Source: Lederbergia galactosidilytica (GTDB lineage Bacteria; Bacillota; Bacilli; Bacillales; Bacillaceae_C). Taken from it: a stretch of 64,000 nucleotides of DNA. The stretch's first letter is position 1, and each line of letters starts with the position of its first letter. The notes beneath the pieces are model-generated. The model had not been told where the DNA came from. It saw nothing but the letters and a program-made list of their open reading frames with translations, and ran no database searches. Shown here piece by piece: positions 27,745 to 37,647 of this stretch. Both the position numbers and the translations under genes were made by a program. The stretch spans positions 248,001 through 312,000 of the forward strand of contig NZ_JAGGKH010000001.1 in assembly GCF_017873565.1 (NCBI RefSeq), in the 5' to 3' direction.

Positions 27745-29259
27745 CCCAATCAATTTCCTTTTTCGATATTCTGATGGAGGAATGCCAACATACTTCTTAA
27801 ATTTACTATGAAAATAATCTACATTCGCATAGCCAACTCTTTCGGCCACTTGATAAATCTTTAAATCCTCCAATAATAGCTTTTTACTATTTTCAATCCT
27901 TATCTTATCTAAATACGTATTAAAATATTCTCCTGTATAATCTTTGAATAACTTTCCTAAGTAAGCCCGATGATAATGGAAGGTTTCCGCTAAAGTATCG
28001 AGTTTAATATTGGTATGGTAATGCCTTTCTATTAAATGGATCATTTTTTTGACAATTAAATCTGAATCTTGCTGATCCATCTGTCCGATTATTTCTGAAA
28101 AAATTGAATCGATATAAGTGATTAATTGTTTTATGGTCGATTGCTTCTCAATTTCGATTACTTTCTCCATTAGATTGGTGAATGTATCAGTCAACTCTTG
28201 GTAGTCGGAGATTAATTTATTAATTAGCGTAGAAATCAGCTGAATAAAATTCTTTTTAATTGATTCCTCGGATGGATTTTCTTGCATCCACTCCTCCACC
28301 ATTTCTAGGCAAATCTTCTGGACGGCCTGCTGATCACCCAATTCAATCGAATAAAATAGTACCTCCACTTGCATTTTGAGTGATTTCTGTTCTTTTTGTT
28401 TCTTTTCTTCGATTGTCAATAGAGGTTTTGATTGTATGGTTAAGATTTGGTCTTGCTCATAAAAAAATCTATTAGCGAGTAGTTGTTTAGTTATTTGGTA
28501 TGCTTTCGCTATCTCTTCTAAACTTTCAACTGGTTCAGATAATGCCGCCGTATATTGATTTGACTGATGAAATACCGACTTTTGCAGCTCGTTATGCAAA
28601 TCATCTTGGCATGAATCCCCATCAAATACAGCAAGTAAAAATTGTTGATAGGTACTTACAATTGCGGATTGTCCGTTGGAAAAATAGACTTTTAATAATT
28701 GCTTTTTGCTTGGTAAATCTATAACATTTTCTAAAGTAATTAGTAAGATACGGTAATTTGACCACCGAAGTTTCTCAAAGAATTTGTATATCCCCGCGTC
28801 AATCTCTCCCCTTAAGAGACTTTCTATCATTCTTTCTTTGTTTTCATCTTCCAATCTATCTTTCAGCTGTTGATAAAGCTGAGCTTGTTCCCATTTTAAT
28901 TTTAACCTAGCTAAATAATCCATTAATTCCTCTTCTAGAATTGGCTTTAATAAATAGCCTTCCACCCCAACAGAAATGGCACTTTTGGCATATTCAAATT
29001 CCGCATAGCCACTTAAGATAATAAAATGAACAAGGGGATCTTTTCTTCTTATTCTTTCTATTAATTCAATCCCTGTCATTCCAGGCATTTTGATATCGAC
29101 AATCATAAGATCAGGTGATAGCATCTCATGCAACTGGAGCGCCTCTTCTCCATTTTTTGCCGTTTCCACCTGGCTAATCCGATATTCTTCCCACGGAATA
29201 AGAGCGGCCAAACCTTCTCGTATCGTTGGCTCGTCATCCACAATCAATACCTTAAACAA
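27739..29259 (-). CDS. Two-component response regulator, YesN/AraC type
   Basis: A 506-residue regulator. Receiver domain at 1-120 with phospho-acceptor Asp in LMIVDIKMPG and the conserved Lys in YLLKPI. A central coiled, variable region (about 130-400) is followed by a C-terminal AraC double helix-turn-helix (AETFHYHRAYLGKLFKDYTG .. VAERVGYANVDYFHSKFKKY). It overlaps the kinase stop by eight bases, indicating coupling. It probably activates the CUT1 importer downstream when an oligosaccharide is sensed. Confidence 0.95.
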   Translation of the reverse strand: MFKVLIVDDEPTIREGLAALIPWEEYRISQVETAKNGEEALQLHEMLSPDLMIVDIKMPGMTGIELIERIRRKDPLVHFIILSGYAEFEYAKSAISVGVEGYLLKPILEEELMDYLARLKLKWEQAQLYQQLKDRLEDENKERMIESLLRGEIDAGIYKFFEKLRWSNYRILLITLENVIDLPSKKQLLKVYFSNGQSAIVSTYQQFLLAVFDGDSCQDDLHNELQKSVFHQSNQYTAALSEPVESLEEIAKAYQITKQLLANRFFYEQDQILTIQSKPLLTIEEKKQKEQKSLKMQVEVLFYSIELGDQQAVQKICLEMVEEWMQENPSEESIKKNFIQLISTLINKLISDYQELTDTFTNLMEKVIEIEKQSTIKQLITYIDSIFSEIIGQMDQQDSDLIVKKMIHLIERHYHTNIKLDTLAETFHYHRAYLGKLFKDYTGEYFNTYLDKIRIENSKKLLLEDLKIYQVAERVGYANVDYFHSKFKKYVGIPPSEYRKRKLIGK

Positions 29260-31054
29260 TTTCTTTTCCCCTTTCCAATGGGATTAAAAATGATATTGTG
29301 GTCCCTTTATCTAAAACACTTTCAATTTCCAAGCCAGCTGACTCACCATAAGTTAGTAAGAGGCGCTGATGTACATTTCGGAGGCCAATCCGAATACCTT
29401 CTTTTTCCTCATTCTCCGCTAACATTTGTTTGATTTTCTTCAATCTCTCCTCATCAATTCCTTTCCCACTATCCATAACAGCAATATATACTCCCACCGA
29501 AGTCCATTTGCTAGTAACAGATATTTCTCCTCCTGTTGCTACGTCCTCTATTCCATGTATGACCGCATTTTCCACAAGTGGTTGAATAATTAATGGCGGT
29601 ATTTCCAAATCATTTGTTCGTGGATCAATATGAAGGGTGTAATGAATCCGTTCCCTATATCGGAATTTCTGAATTTCAAGATAAGATTGGATGACGCTAA
29701 TTTCACTGCTTAGCTTGACTTTACCTGTGCCAACTTCAATACTATTTCTCATTAGTTTCCCCAATAATTTTACAACTTGGGCAATTTCCCTTTCGCCATT
29801 CAAACTAGCCCTCATTCGTATGGATTCTAGGGCATTAAATAAGAAGTGGGGGTTAATCTGACTGGCCATCATTTTAAACTTGATATGATTTTGTTTCTGT
29901 TCCATCAGGCTTTTCTGTTTATTCGATTCTTCTATTTCTTGGAGAAGTTGTTTCGTGTTCTTTGCCATCATATTTAATTGTTTTGAGAGTTGTCCAATCT
30001 CATCTTTTCCATCCACCAAAATAGTGTGATCAAAATTTCCCTTTCCCACTTCATTAATCTGTTTGCTCAACGTCAATATTCGCTCTGATAACCATTTGGA
30101 GAAATAGTAGATTAAACATAAAGCAATCAAAACACTAATGGTGACAACGAATAAGCCCATTCTTCCTAGATGATTTGCATTTTCAACGATCTCTTTGTTC
30201 GGAATAACTGAAACAACCCTCAGCCCATTCGAACTATGATCTGGCGATATTTCTTCTATAAAAATATAGGATGGTTCTCCGTTAACTTTTCCTCGGAATG
30301 TTCCGATTGGCTCTTCTAGCTTTTGTTTCGAGTCAATCATTTTGCTAAAGGATTTTGTTGTAAACTCAGAATGATTCGTGGCAATAATATTATTTTTATC
30401 GTCAATAAGCATCATGGGAGATGATTCCTGAGATAATATCAGATCTAAATGATCTGGGTTGACGCTGATAACTAACATCCCATATGTCTTAAAATCTAAA
30501 AAATCAATGCGGCGAACTAAACTAATATATTTTCTATTTTGCTTGGTTTCATCTTCAATATATGTCCAATTTGCCAATCCTTTTCCTTTCTTTGCATTGG
30601 TATACCAAACTGATTTCACCATTTTTTCCGTGATCGGGATAATTTGCCAATTATTTAAAAGAGTAGGATTTTCCATATAAAAACGAATACTCGAGATTTC
30701 CTGTGGGTAAGTTTTCAAATAATGATCAAAGGTAGAATAATTTTTATATGCTGCTACAACATCATACGTATACTGATATTCCGTGTTAACGATTTCCTTT
30801 AAGCGCTGATCATATAAAATATTATTGGATAAATACAATGGGATTTTTAACGTTTCCAAGGTTCTTTTTCTGACACGATCAAGATTAGCTGTTTCTTGTT
30901 TGACAGCATCTGTTAGAGCCAACTGTTTTAATTCATTTGTTAAATAGCCCCCCACAATCATGACAGGGACAAAGACAACAAATACAAAAGAGAAAAATAG
31001 CTTATTTCGTAATTTCATATCGTTTAACATCTTCTTAATAGCTAGAAGCTTCAT
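29252..31054 (-). CDS. Sensor histidine kinase, YesM/LytS type
   Basis: A 600-residue membrane kinase. Two transmembrane helices (about 18-38 and 298-320) flank an extracellular sensing domain of about 260 residues. HAMP (about 320-375), the HisKA-like box INPHFLFNALESIRM with phospho-His, and a HATPase domain (PLIIQPLVENAVIHGIEDVA, DSGKGIDEERL) follow. The ligand is unknown but, by analogy with YesMN and other importer-linked pairs, is likely a sugar or a sugar-loaded binding protein. Confidence 0.95.
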   Translation of the reverse strand: MKLLAIKKMLNDMKLRNKLFFSFVFVVFVPVMIVGGYLTNELKQLALTDAVKQETANLDRVRKRTLETLKIPLYLSNNILYDQRLKEIVNTEYQYTYDVVAAYKNYSTFDHYLKTYPQEISSIRFYMENPTLLNNWQIIPITEKMVKSVWYTNAKKGKGLANWTYIEDETKQNRKYISLVRRIDFLDFKTYGMLVISVNPDHLDLILSQESSPMMLIDDKNNIIATNHSEFTTKSFSKMIDSKQKLEEPIGTFRGKVNGEPSYIFIEEISPDHSSNGLRVVSVIPNKEIVENANHLGRMGLFVVTISVLIALCLIYYFSKWLSERILTLSKQINEVGKGNFDHTILVDGKDEIGQLSKQLNMMAKNTKQLLQEIEESNKQKSLMEQKQNHIKFKMMASQINPHFLFNALESIRMRASLNGEREIAQVVKLLGKLMRNSIEVGTGKVKLSSEISVIQSYLEIQKFRYRERIHYTLHIDPRTNDLEIPPLIIQPLVENAVIHGIEDVATGGEISVTSKWTSVGVYIAVMDSGKGIDEERLKKIKQMLAENEEKEGIRIGLRNVHQRLLLTYGESAGLEIESVLDKGTTISFLIPLERGKEIV

Positions 31055-31417
31055 CGATCTTCCTCACATTTCCTTTGGTGTCTAATGATGATTTCTCGCA
31101 ATATGAAAAAAGCCTTACATGATATTTTCCTAGATAACCATTCTTGATAACGCTATCATTTTTTTGTTACTTAAAGCATAACCTTATCATCTCCTTTTAA
31201 TTAAGTGTAAGCTATTTTTGGTAAAAAAGTAACAGGGTTTATGCTTCTTTTTAAAATAAAAACGTAAAGATCAGGGGCTGAAGGGCAAGCGCGAAATTCA
31301 AGTAAGCTTCACTTAATACCATCATTCTTTCAAGAATCAGCCATCCACCTAAAGAATGTTTGCGACATTAGCGCTATAATAAGAGTAAGCTCAATTGACC
31401 GAAAGGAATGAAATAAT
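31055..31417. other. Divergent intergenic region
   Basis: About 363 bases between the divergent kinase and Nudix genes. It is AT-rich and should hold both promoters. CTATAAT near 31374-31380 is a candidate -10 for the Nudix gene but lacks a good -35. No small gene seen. Confidence 0.4.
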
Positions 31418-31873
31418 ATGGGGTATGTCGAGGATTTAAGAAAAATAGTCGGGCATCGGCCTTTAATCCTTACAGGCTCAATTGTGATTATTTTAAATAA
31501 CGAGCATGATGTTCTTTTACAACAGCGAAAATATCCTTATGGTGTCTGGGGATTGCCTGGTGGATTAATGGAATTAGGCGAATCAACAGAAGAGTGTGCA
31601 CGGAGAGAGGTTTGGGAAGAAACAGGCCTCACGATTGGGGAGTTAGAATTAATTAATGTTTCCTCTGGACGAAATCATTATGTGAAAGCACAAAATGGGG
31701 ATGAGTTTTATGTAGTAACGATCGTGTATATAACAACAGACATCATTCAAGGAACACCTCAAGTTCATGACGACGAATCACTACAGATTAAATATTTTTC
31801 CCTTCACCGTTTACCAGATAATATGGTCGGCAGTCATCGCAGAGCTATTAAACATTATCTTGATCACAGTTAA
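31418..31873 (+). CDS. Nudix hydrolase
   Basis: A 151-residue cytosolic pyrophosphohydrolase. Complete Nudix box (GX5EX7REUXEEXGU): GGLMELGESTEECARREVWE then ETGL. ATG at 31418 follows AAAGGAA. Substrate not predictable; ADP-sugar, nucleotide or cap-like compounds are all possible in this family. A single-gene unit closed by a strong hairpin. Confidence 0.93.
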   Translation: MGYVEDLRKIVGHRPLILTGSIVIILNNEHDVLLQQRKYPYGVWGLPGGLMELGESTEECARREVWEETGLTIGELELINVSSGRNHYVKAQNGDEFYVVTIVYITTDIIQGTPQVHDDESLQIKYFSLHRLPDNMVGSHRRAIKHYLDHS

Positions 31874-31880
31874 AGCGGTT

Positions 31881-31912
31881 AGAGCAATTCAATCCAGCGA
31901 TTGAATTGCTCT
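31881..31912 (+). terminator. Terminator of the Nudix gene
   Basis: Perfect AGAGCAATTCAATC/GATTGAATTGCTCT stem with a short loop and a CTTTTTTAAT tail, eight bases past the stop codon. Confidence 0.9.
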
Positions 31913-31987
31913 TTTTTAATTTGAAAGACTGCGGCAAGGAGCGGTTTGCTTTAATAAACGGATCGGTCTCAAACGCTAAATTCTTTT

Positions 31988-33439
31988 CTAGTCTTTTTTC
32001 CGAATTTTTTCTACTTCATCGGCAACGAATTGTACCTGAGTGCCAACGATGACCTGAATATTATGAGGACCCACGATGTTAATTCCAGGAACTCCGGTTG
32101 ATTTTATTTTGGTTTGGTCGACAGCGTCCATATCTTTTACTTCGACACGTAAGCGCGTTGTACAATTTTCAACAGCTGTGACGTTTTCGTCGCCACCAAG
32201 TCCATCGTAAATCACTGTGGCCATTTTAGAAAAACGATCTTCTCCTTTACTAGAAGCTGTTTCTTTTTCAGGCATTTCCGTTGTTTCCTCTTCTCGTCCA
32301 GGGGTTTTTAAATCAAATTTCGTAATTAAGAAACGGAATAAGAAATAATAAATGACTCCAAAGACCAAGCCTTGCAACAACAGCATATACGGCTGATTAG
32401 CAAGCGGGATACGTAAACTTAAAATGTAATCGACAAGCCCAGCGCTGAAACCAAAACCAGATGTCCAATGGAAAAAGGCAGCGATACCGAGTGATAATCC
32501 CGTAAGAACGGCATGAACTACATAAAGAGCTGGTGCTAGAAACATGAATGAAAATTCAAGTGGTTCCGTAACCCCAGTAAAAAATGAAGCAAATCCTGCA
32601 GCCATCATAAGTGAAGCAGCTTGTTTCTTTCGCTTTGATTTTGCCGTATGATACATAGCAAGTGCGGCCGCTGGCAAGCCAAACATCATAATTGGGAAAA
32701 ATCCAGCTTGGTACATTCCGGTAATGCCTTTAACTCCTGTACCATCGCGGAATTTACCAATATCATCAATCCCAATGGTGTCAAACCAGAAAACGGCGTT
32801 TAAAGCATGATGAAGTCCAGTTGGAATTAATAAGCGATTGAAGAATCCGTACAAACCAGCTCCAACAAATCCTAATTTACTAATCGCTGTTCCAAAAGCA
32901 ACTAACCATGAATATACAACAGGCCAGATGAAAAACAAAGCAGCTGTCACGACCAACATAGCAACAGAAGTCATAATGGGCACTAGTCTTTTACCACTAA
33001 AAAACGCGAAGGCATCTGGCAATTGGACATGACTGAAACGGTTATACATCTGAGAAGCTACAATCCCTGAAAGAATACCAATAAATGCATTTTCAATATT
33101 TTCAAACGCAGGATCGACAGCTTCTTCCTCCACCCCTTGAAATAATGCTACCGATTCAGGAGAGAGCAAGGTTTTCACAACAAGGAATGCAACTAATCCA
33201 CTTAATGCTGCTGAACCATCCTTTTCCTTCGACATCCCCAAAGCCACACCAACAGCAAATAAGATGGGGATATTATTAATAAGTGATTCACCAGCTTTCA
33301 CCAAAAAAGCTGCAATGACATTTCCTGATCCCCATCCAGTCGGATCGATCCAATAGCCAATTCCCATCAAGATCGCAGCGGCAGGCAGCACAGCAACGGG
33401 TAACATAAGAGAACGCCCAAGGTTTTGCAGATATTTCAT
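31988..33439 (-). CDS. nagP: PTS EIICB, N-acetylglucosamine type
   Basis: A permease and phosphotransfer protein of about 483 residues. The EIIC domain (about 1-370) has the family N-terminus KYLQNLGRSLMLPVAVLPAA and the NRLLIPTGLHHALN and TGVTEPLEF motifs. A charged linker joins it to EIIB with phospho-Cys near residue 426 in AVENCTTRLRVEV. There is no fused EIIA; the separate EIIA gene lies just upstream. Similarity is to the GlcNAc/glucose branch; the overall pattern suits GlcNAc, supported by a chitinase gene 9 kb away. ATG at 33439 follows AGGAGG; a GTG codon three bases earlier is the alternative. Confidence 0.85.
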   Translation of the reverse strand: MKYLQNLGRSLMLPVAVLPAAAILMGIGYWIDPTGWGSGNVIAAFLVKAGESLINNIPILFAVGVALGMSKEKDGSAALSGLVAFLVVKTLLSPESVALFQGVEEEAVDPAFENIENAFIGILSGIVASQMYNRFSHVQLPDAFAFFSGKRLVPIMTSVAMLVVTAALFFIWPVVYSWLVAFGTAISKLGFVGAGLYGFFNRLLIPTGLHHALNAVFWFDTIGIDDIGKFRDGTGVKGITGMYQAGFFPIMMFGLPAAALAMYHTAKSKRKKQAASLMMAAGFASFFTGVTEPLEFSFMFLAPALYVVHAVLTGLSLGIAAFFHWTSGFGFSAGLVDYILSLRIPLANQPYMLLLQGLVFGVIYYFLFRFLITKFDLKTPGREEETTEMPEKETASSKGEDRFSKMATVIYDGLGGDENVTAVENCTTRLRVEVKDMDAVDQTKIKSTGVPGINIVGPHNIQVIVGTQVQFVADEVEKIRKKD

Positions 33440-33527
33440 CACATCTTTAACCTCCTCACATTTATAGATTCTCCTGTAACCGTGGCACTATTAGCAAAAT
33501 CGCGTAAAAAACTATTACTTATATGAT

Positions 33528-34025
33528 TTATGATTCAGAAGTTGTTAATATAACCGTTTCTCCTGCAATGGCTTTCCCTTTGCCGACAGGCTTATATCCA
33601 TCCCCATCTTCATTAGCTTTTGTCATAATAATTGGCGTCACACTACTTTTGGTATGTGAGGCAATATAATCCCAATCAACTTCTAAGAGTGGTTGTCCTA
33701 CGGTAATCACTTCATCCATTTTTGTTAAGACCGTAAAACCTTCTCCTTTTAAAGACACAGTCTCCAAACCTACATGAATCAAAATCTCTGTGCCATCTTT
33801 CGCTGCAATGCCGAGTGCATGCTTCGTTTCCGCAATTAATATAATCTTGCCATCTACCGGTGCGACAATTTGTCCTCCTGATGGTTGGATTGCGATCCCT
33901 TCCCCCATCATCTTCTGGCTGAAAACTGGATCAGGTACTTCTTCTAATGGGATTATCTCTCCGGCAATAGGTGCAACAATTTCCCTTTTCTCTTTAGCCT
34001 CTTTTTTAAATAACTTTTTAAACAT
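33528..34025 (-). CDS. PTS EIIA, glucose family (Crr-like)
   Basis: A 165-residue soluble phosphocarrier. Conserved His84 in ILIHVGLETVSLKGEGF accepts phosphate from HPr; His69 in AETKHALGI is the second conserved histidine. It lies about 85 bases upstream of the EIICB gene, which lacks its own EIIA, so it most likely supplies it and perhaps other glucose-family permeases. Confidence 0.93.
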   Translation of the reverse strand: MFKKLFKKEAKEKREIVAPIAGEIIPLEEVPDPVFSQKMMGEGIAIQPSGGQIVAPVDGKIILIAETKHALGIAAKDGTEILIHVGLETVSLKGEGFTVLTKMDEVITVGQPLLEVDWDYIASHTKSSVTPIIMTKANEDGDGYKPVGKGKAIAGETVILTTSES

Positions 34026-34130
34026 GGTATGAGTCTCTCCTATCTTCCTACTTTATTCTTTCTATTCCGCAACAGATGGAATTAATCCTTTCTTAATATG
34101 CTTCCGGATGATTTTTTTACCCTTTCTTTA

Positions 34131-34619
34131 TCAGAAACTACCGCGAAAATTACTAATAAAATCATTGATCCAAACAATTCCTATTGAGATAATCCACAGA
34201 ACAGCTGGAATAGCAAAACTCTTTACTGCTAGCAACCAATGAAAATTTTTCTTTTGTTTTAGTAAAATTCGATCCGTAACAAAAAACAAGAGTGCAGCAG
34301 CTAAACTAAATGGCAGAAGAACAAGCCCAAAAACAATATGTAAAATGCCAGAAACGACTATTTCTTTTATCTTATGGCTGCTTTTTTTCGCAATAAACTC
34401 CGCTATTTTATCACTTACAATCGAAGTTAATACACCATAAAACAAAATGACAGGAAAGCTATATATTAAATAAACATTTATGATCGTAAGAGCCGAATAA
34501 AAATAAGGATGAACTTGCTCGCCAAAGGGATTTGGCGAAACAAATCCTAATAATATGGCAAATACAGCTCCCGATATTGTCGCCGCAATTATTTTCCTCA
34601 CGAACATTTTCTCGAACAT
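34131..34619 (-). CDS. Four-span membrane protein of unknown function
   Basis: A 162-residue protein with four clear transmembrane segments (about 8-26, 42-70, 88-115 and 130-152) and short loops. The start has AAAGGAGGG upstream. I do not recognise the family. It sits about 105 bases upstream of the EIIA gene on the same strand and might be co-transcribed with the PTS, but no functional link can be read from the sequence. Confidence 0.75.
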   Translation of the reverse strand: MFEKMFVRKIIAATISGAVFAILLGFVSPNPFGEQVHPYFYSALTIINVYLIYSFPVILFYGVLTSIVSDKIAEFIAKKSSHKIKEIVVSGILHIVFGLVLLPFSLAAALLFFVTDRILLKQKKNFHWLLAVKSFAIPAVLWIISIGIVWINDFISNFRGSF

Positions 34620-34682
34620 TTTCTTTCCCTCCTTTCATTATATTTTATTATAAACCGCATACTTAAATTTAGAGTTAACTAA

Positions 34683-34720
34683 AAAAGCAACCGCCGCTTA
34701 ACTAACGGCCGGTCGCTTTT
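34683..34720 (-). terminator. Terminator of the 34870-35205 gene
   Basis: Stem AAAGCGACCGGCCG pairing with CGGCGGTTGCTTT (one bulge and a mismatch) and a TTTTTTAG tail on the minus strand. It lies about 150 bases after the small gene. Confidence 0.7.
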
Positions 34721-34869
34721 AACTTGAACCATATTTGGAAAATGATAAAAAGAAGTATGTTTGGCGAATGGACGAATTGCCAATTCCCAAGGTGACATTT
34801 CTTGAGGTGTTAAGGTGGATTGTTTGTAGCGCCACTATGTATGAAAAAAGCCTTTACGATGAATCTTCG

Positions 34870-35205
34870 TTATAATTCTTTCCACAAGTTTATATGTAGT
34901 AAAGAAAAGTCCAATTCTATTACACAGTTAATCTCTTTCTTGTTTTTCAGAAACCAAATAAAGAATTTAAGATCTTTCACGACTTCACTGAAGGTAAGGA
35001 TCCTGAAGTGATTTTTCGCATGATATTGTAAGTATTGAATGAGTACTTCCTCGCGAATAAAAGATAAGTATAATAGATCTGTATATTCATATAAAAAATG
35101 AAATAGCCGATCTAATATTTTTTGTTTTTCTGGTGGAATTCCCAAATCATCAACTCTAAATTGCGACTGTAAAACATCAAATCTTGATAGCTCTTGCAAT
35201 GACAC
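34870..35205 (-). CDS. Small hypothetical protein
   Basis: 111 residues, rich in Leu, Phe and Glu, predicted largely helical, without signal peptide or membrane span. Starts MSLQELSRFDVLQSQ and has FIWFLKNKKEINCVIELDF near the end. No family recognised. It is a lone gene with a downstream terminator; coding status is probable from composition rather than homology. Confidence 0.5.
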   Translation of the reverse strand: MSLQELSRFDVLQSQFRVDDLGIPPEKQKILDRLFHFLYEYTDLLYLSFIREEVLIQYLQYHAKNHFRILTFSEVVKDLKFFIWFLKNKKEINCVIELDFSLLHINLWKEL

Positions 35206-35563
35206 TTTTCACCCCTATGTCCGTATGTTCAAACAATAATCATTTTAAATATACATATTTTTCCAACTATAAACATTATCATCATACGCTAAGAATCTTC
35301 ATTTTTCAACTTATCTTCCCTAGAGAATAATGTTTTATTTTTTCTGCGGAAAAGAGGCGAAGCTACACAAAAAGATTTTCACCATAATTATTTTTGTGTA
35401 ATTACTCTGATTTTTTAATATGGTTCCGATCCATCCACCTAAACATCCCCATTCATTAAAAGTTTAAAGAAAGAATAACAGGACATTTATCATTATAATC
35501 TACGACCTATAGTATTGTGCCTAGTGAATGATTGGAAAATTAAAAACAAATAGTAATAGCAAA
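35206..35563. other. Intergenic, no gene seen
   Basis: About 358 AT-rich bases between the small hypothetical gene and the terminator of the YjfB gene. No structured RNA or convincing small ORF was identified. Confidence 0.45.
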
Positions 35564-35608
35564 AAAATCGAGGAAATTAGTAATGTTACTACCAATTTCC
35601 TCGATTTC
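35564..35608. terminator. Terminator after the YjfB-family gene
   Basis: AAATCGAGGAAATT/AATTTCCTCGATTT perfect 14-bp stem with a 15-base loop and T/A runs on both sides; six bases past the stop codon of the minus-strand gene. Confidence 0.9.
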
Positions 35609-35613
35609 ATAAA

Positions 35614-35814
35614 TCAGCCTTTAAGATCAATGTTACCACCTAAATGTGGTTCGGCAGCATGTTGAACCGCCGAAACATTTGTCGATTGCAATAATGTTTT
35701 CAATGCCTCTCCTTGTTGCCCCATCATTTCCATCGATTTCTTGGTGAGCAAAATTGAGGCCTGTTGCTTAAGCTGTGTCTGGTTTAAAGCCATTGATAAG
35801 CCCGCAATGTCCAA
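35614..35814 (-). CDS. YjfB family putative motility protein
   Basis: 66 residues, starting MDIAGLSMALNQTQLKQQAS, the signature of the small YjfB family. TTG start at 35814 with GGAGGAGAGAG upstream. Members are small, helical and often sigma-D-dependent; the function is unknown. Adjacent 3' of the chemoreceptor gene (32-base gap), so the two probably form one motility-related unit. Confidence 0.85.
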   Translation of the reverse strand: MDIAGLSMALNQTQLKQQASILLTKKSMEMMGQQGEALKTLLQSTNVSAVQHAAEPHLGGNIDLKG

Positions 35815-35846
35815 ACTCTCTCCTCCTTTCTACTAATTAAAATGGA

Positions 35847-37310
35847 TTATCGATCGAAGTTTTTTCCCAGTGAACTGGCTTCCTCGTACGTTTGTTGAAC
35901 ATAATCTACGATAGTACCTTGTTCATCACTTAATTGCGTCAAGGATGCATGCAACTCTTCTACAGCTGCTGTGCTTTCTTCCACGATCGAGGCAAAATCA
36001 TTGGTACGTTCTTGAATCGCTTCACTATTATTTGCCACAAATTCCACTTCTTGTAAAAGTTGCTCTAGTTTTCTTTGTAAATTATTCATAGAACCTGTGA
36101 TCTCTTTAAATGCGGTATCTGATTCATTCGTCAATTCCACTTGAGTATGAAGTTGCTTCATCCCATCATGTAATTTAGTTACAGCCATTTCATTCGAGCG
36201 ATTGACCGCATCCAAATTAGAATCAATTTTTTCCAATGTTTTATCTGTTAATCCAGCAAGCTTGCGAATTTCTTCAGCTACAACGGCAAATCCTTTTCCA
36301 TGCTCTCCAGCTCTTGCAGCTTCAATGGATGCATTTAAGGACAGCATATTCGTTTGTACGGTAATTTCCCGAATCGACTCAGCAAAGGAATTGGTTTCAG
36401 CAATTTTTTCTGTTAAGTCTTGGAAGGTAGCCATTAGTTGATTAAAAAATTGAGAAAATGCTTCAAATTGCTCTTTCATGATCTTCATTTTTTCAACTCC
36501 ATCACTAGCCGTCGTTCCACCCTCATCTGCTTCAGTAACAAGCAGCTTAACATTACCTTGCATTTTTTTGACCAAATCATTCGTAGCCTCTGTAGTCCCG
36601 GCAATTTCTACAATGTGATCAGCTTGACTTCGGCTTCCTATACTAACTTCCTCTAAAGCCGTCAACATTTCTTTCTGCGAAGCCACCGAAGTATTGGCAT
36701 TCCCTTGGATTTGTTGCAGATTCCCAGTAATCTTGATGAATGCTTGATTTAACTTCGTTGACCAGTTTTCTTCAAATCGCATCTTCTCTTCCGCTTCAGC
36801 TACTAACACTCCCAATTGCTTTGACAATTTCCTACTTTGATGAACCGTTGCAGCAAACATAACAGAAGCTAAAAAGTGAATTAATAGTAAATTCCCCGCT
36901 TGGTTATCTGTTAATTGGAAATAGGCCATTCCGATCGTTACTGAGCTCATTAGATAACCGTAAATAAATACACCAAAGGAACCTGGTATACTCGCAAAAA
37001 TTAATATTAGAAAGGATAAAGCAATCGTAGCGACACTTATTCCTCCTAGAAAAATGGTCGCAAGCACCATAGAAGAAATTAAAGTCACAACGATATAAGG
37101 GAAAATTTGTTTGATCATATCAACTCGTTGACTTAAGAAAAACAATCCAATTAATAGAATCAAAGGAATGGCAAGCGATAACACAATGACTAAATACGTA
37201 TCAAGGAATATTTGTCCAATCAGTCCTACTCCTAAGATTAACCCACAGGCAATGCCCATGATCGTATTTTTCCTATTGCGGTCCGCTATACGAACTTGTT
37301 CTAAATTCAT
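35847..37310 (-). CDS. Methyl-accepting chemotaxis protein with polytopic N-terminus
   Basis: A 487-residue receptor. Instead of a periplasmic-type sensor between two helices, the first 165 residues form about six membrane spans with short loops. The C-terminal signalling coiled coil has the highly conserved hairpin tip [20 protein letters not shown] then [15 protein letters not shown]. No HAMP domain is evident between the last span and the coiled coil. It may sense membrane state, redox or a small hydrophobic ligand; this is inference. Co-oriented with the YjfB gene. Confidence 0.93.
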   Translation of the reverse strand: MNLEQVRIADRNRKNTIMGIACGLILGVGLIGQIFLDTYLVIVLSLAIPLILLIGLFFLSQRVDMIKQIFPYIVVTLISSMVLATIFLGGISVATIALSFLILIFASIPGSFGVFIYGYLMSSVTIGMAYFQLTDNQAGNLLLIHFLASVMFAATVHQSRKLSKQLGVLVAEAEEKMRFEENWSTKLNQAFIKITGNLQQIQGNANTSVASQKEMLTALEEVSIGSRSQADHIVEIAGTTEATNDLVKKMQGNVKLLVTEADEGGTTASDGVEKMKIMKEQFEAFSQFFNQLMATFQDLTEKIAETNSFAESIREITVQTNMLSLNASIEAARAGEHGKGFAVVAEEIRKLAGLTDKTLEKIDSNLDAVNRSNEMAVTKLHDGMKQLHTQVELTNESDTAFKEITGSMNNLQRKLEQLLQEVEFVANNSEAIQERTNDFASIVEESTAAVEELHASLTQLSDEQGTIVDYVQQTYEEASSLGKNFDR

Positions 37311-37564
37311 AATTAATCGTTCCTCTCGGATATTTGCATCTTTCTACAGATAATATCGGATTGGAAAGCGATTTGTTTAGACCCGGAAAGTGTTAATAAA
37401 ATAGCCTCTAGCAAAGTAGAAGATTTTGTTCATAAAAACAATGATGGGACTGGTATGAAGCAACGTCCCTTGTCCATCCGAAGTGAGCGAAGCCTGCCAG
37501 TTTTATGACTGAAGTATGCTTCTATCATTGCTCTAGTACAGCTCCACCTTTTTTCCATACAAAA
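37311..37564. other. Intergenic upstream of the chemoreceptor
   Basis: About 250 bases with no gene. A short GC-richer stretch at 37440-37500 (GGACTGGTATGAAGCAACGTC, reading TCCATCCGAAGTGAGCG) may be repeat debris; nothing more can be supported. Confidence 0.35.
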
Positions 37565-37603
37565 CACCCCAAAAGTAGATTTTTAACTCTAACTTTTAGG
37601 GTG
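37565..37603 (-). terminator. Possible terminator of the VWA gene region
   Basis: Imperfect stem CACCC-AAAAGT-AGA/TCTA-ACTTTT-AGGGTG with a central TTTTAAC loop. It lies downstream of the VWA lipoprotein gene on the minus strand, about 45 bases after its stop codon, with a TTTTG tail. Confidence 0.6.
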
Positions 37604-37647
37604 CAGCACCTAATTGCACTCTTTTTGCAAGAGAATGTCCTCATTTT

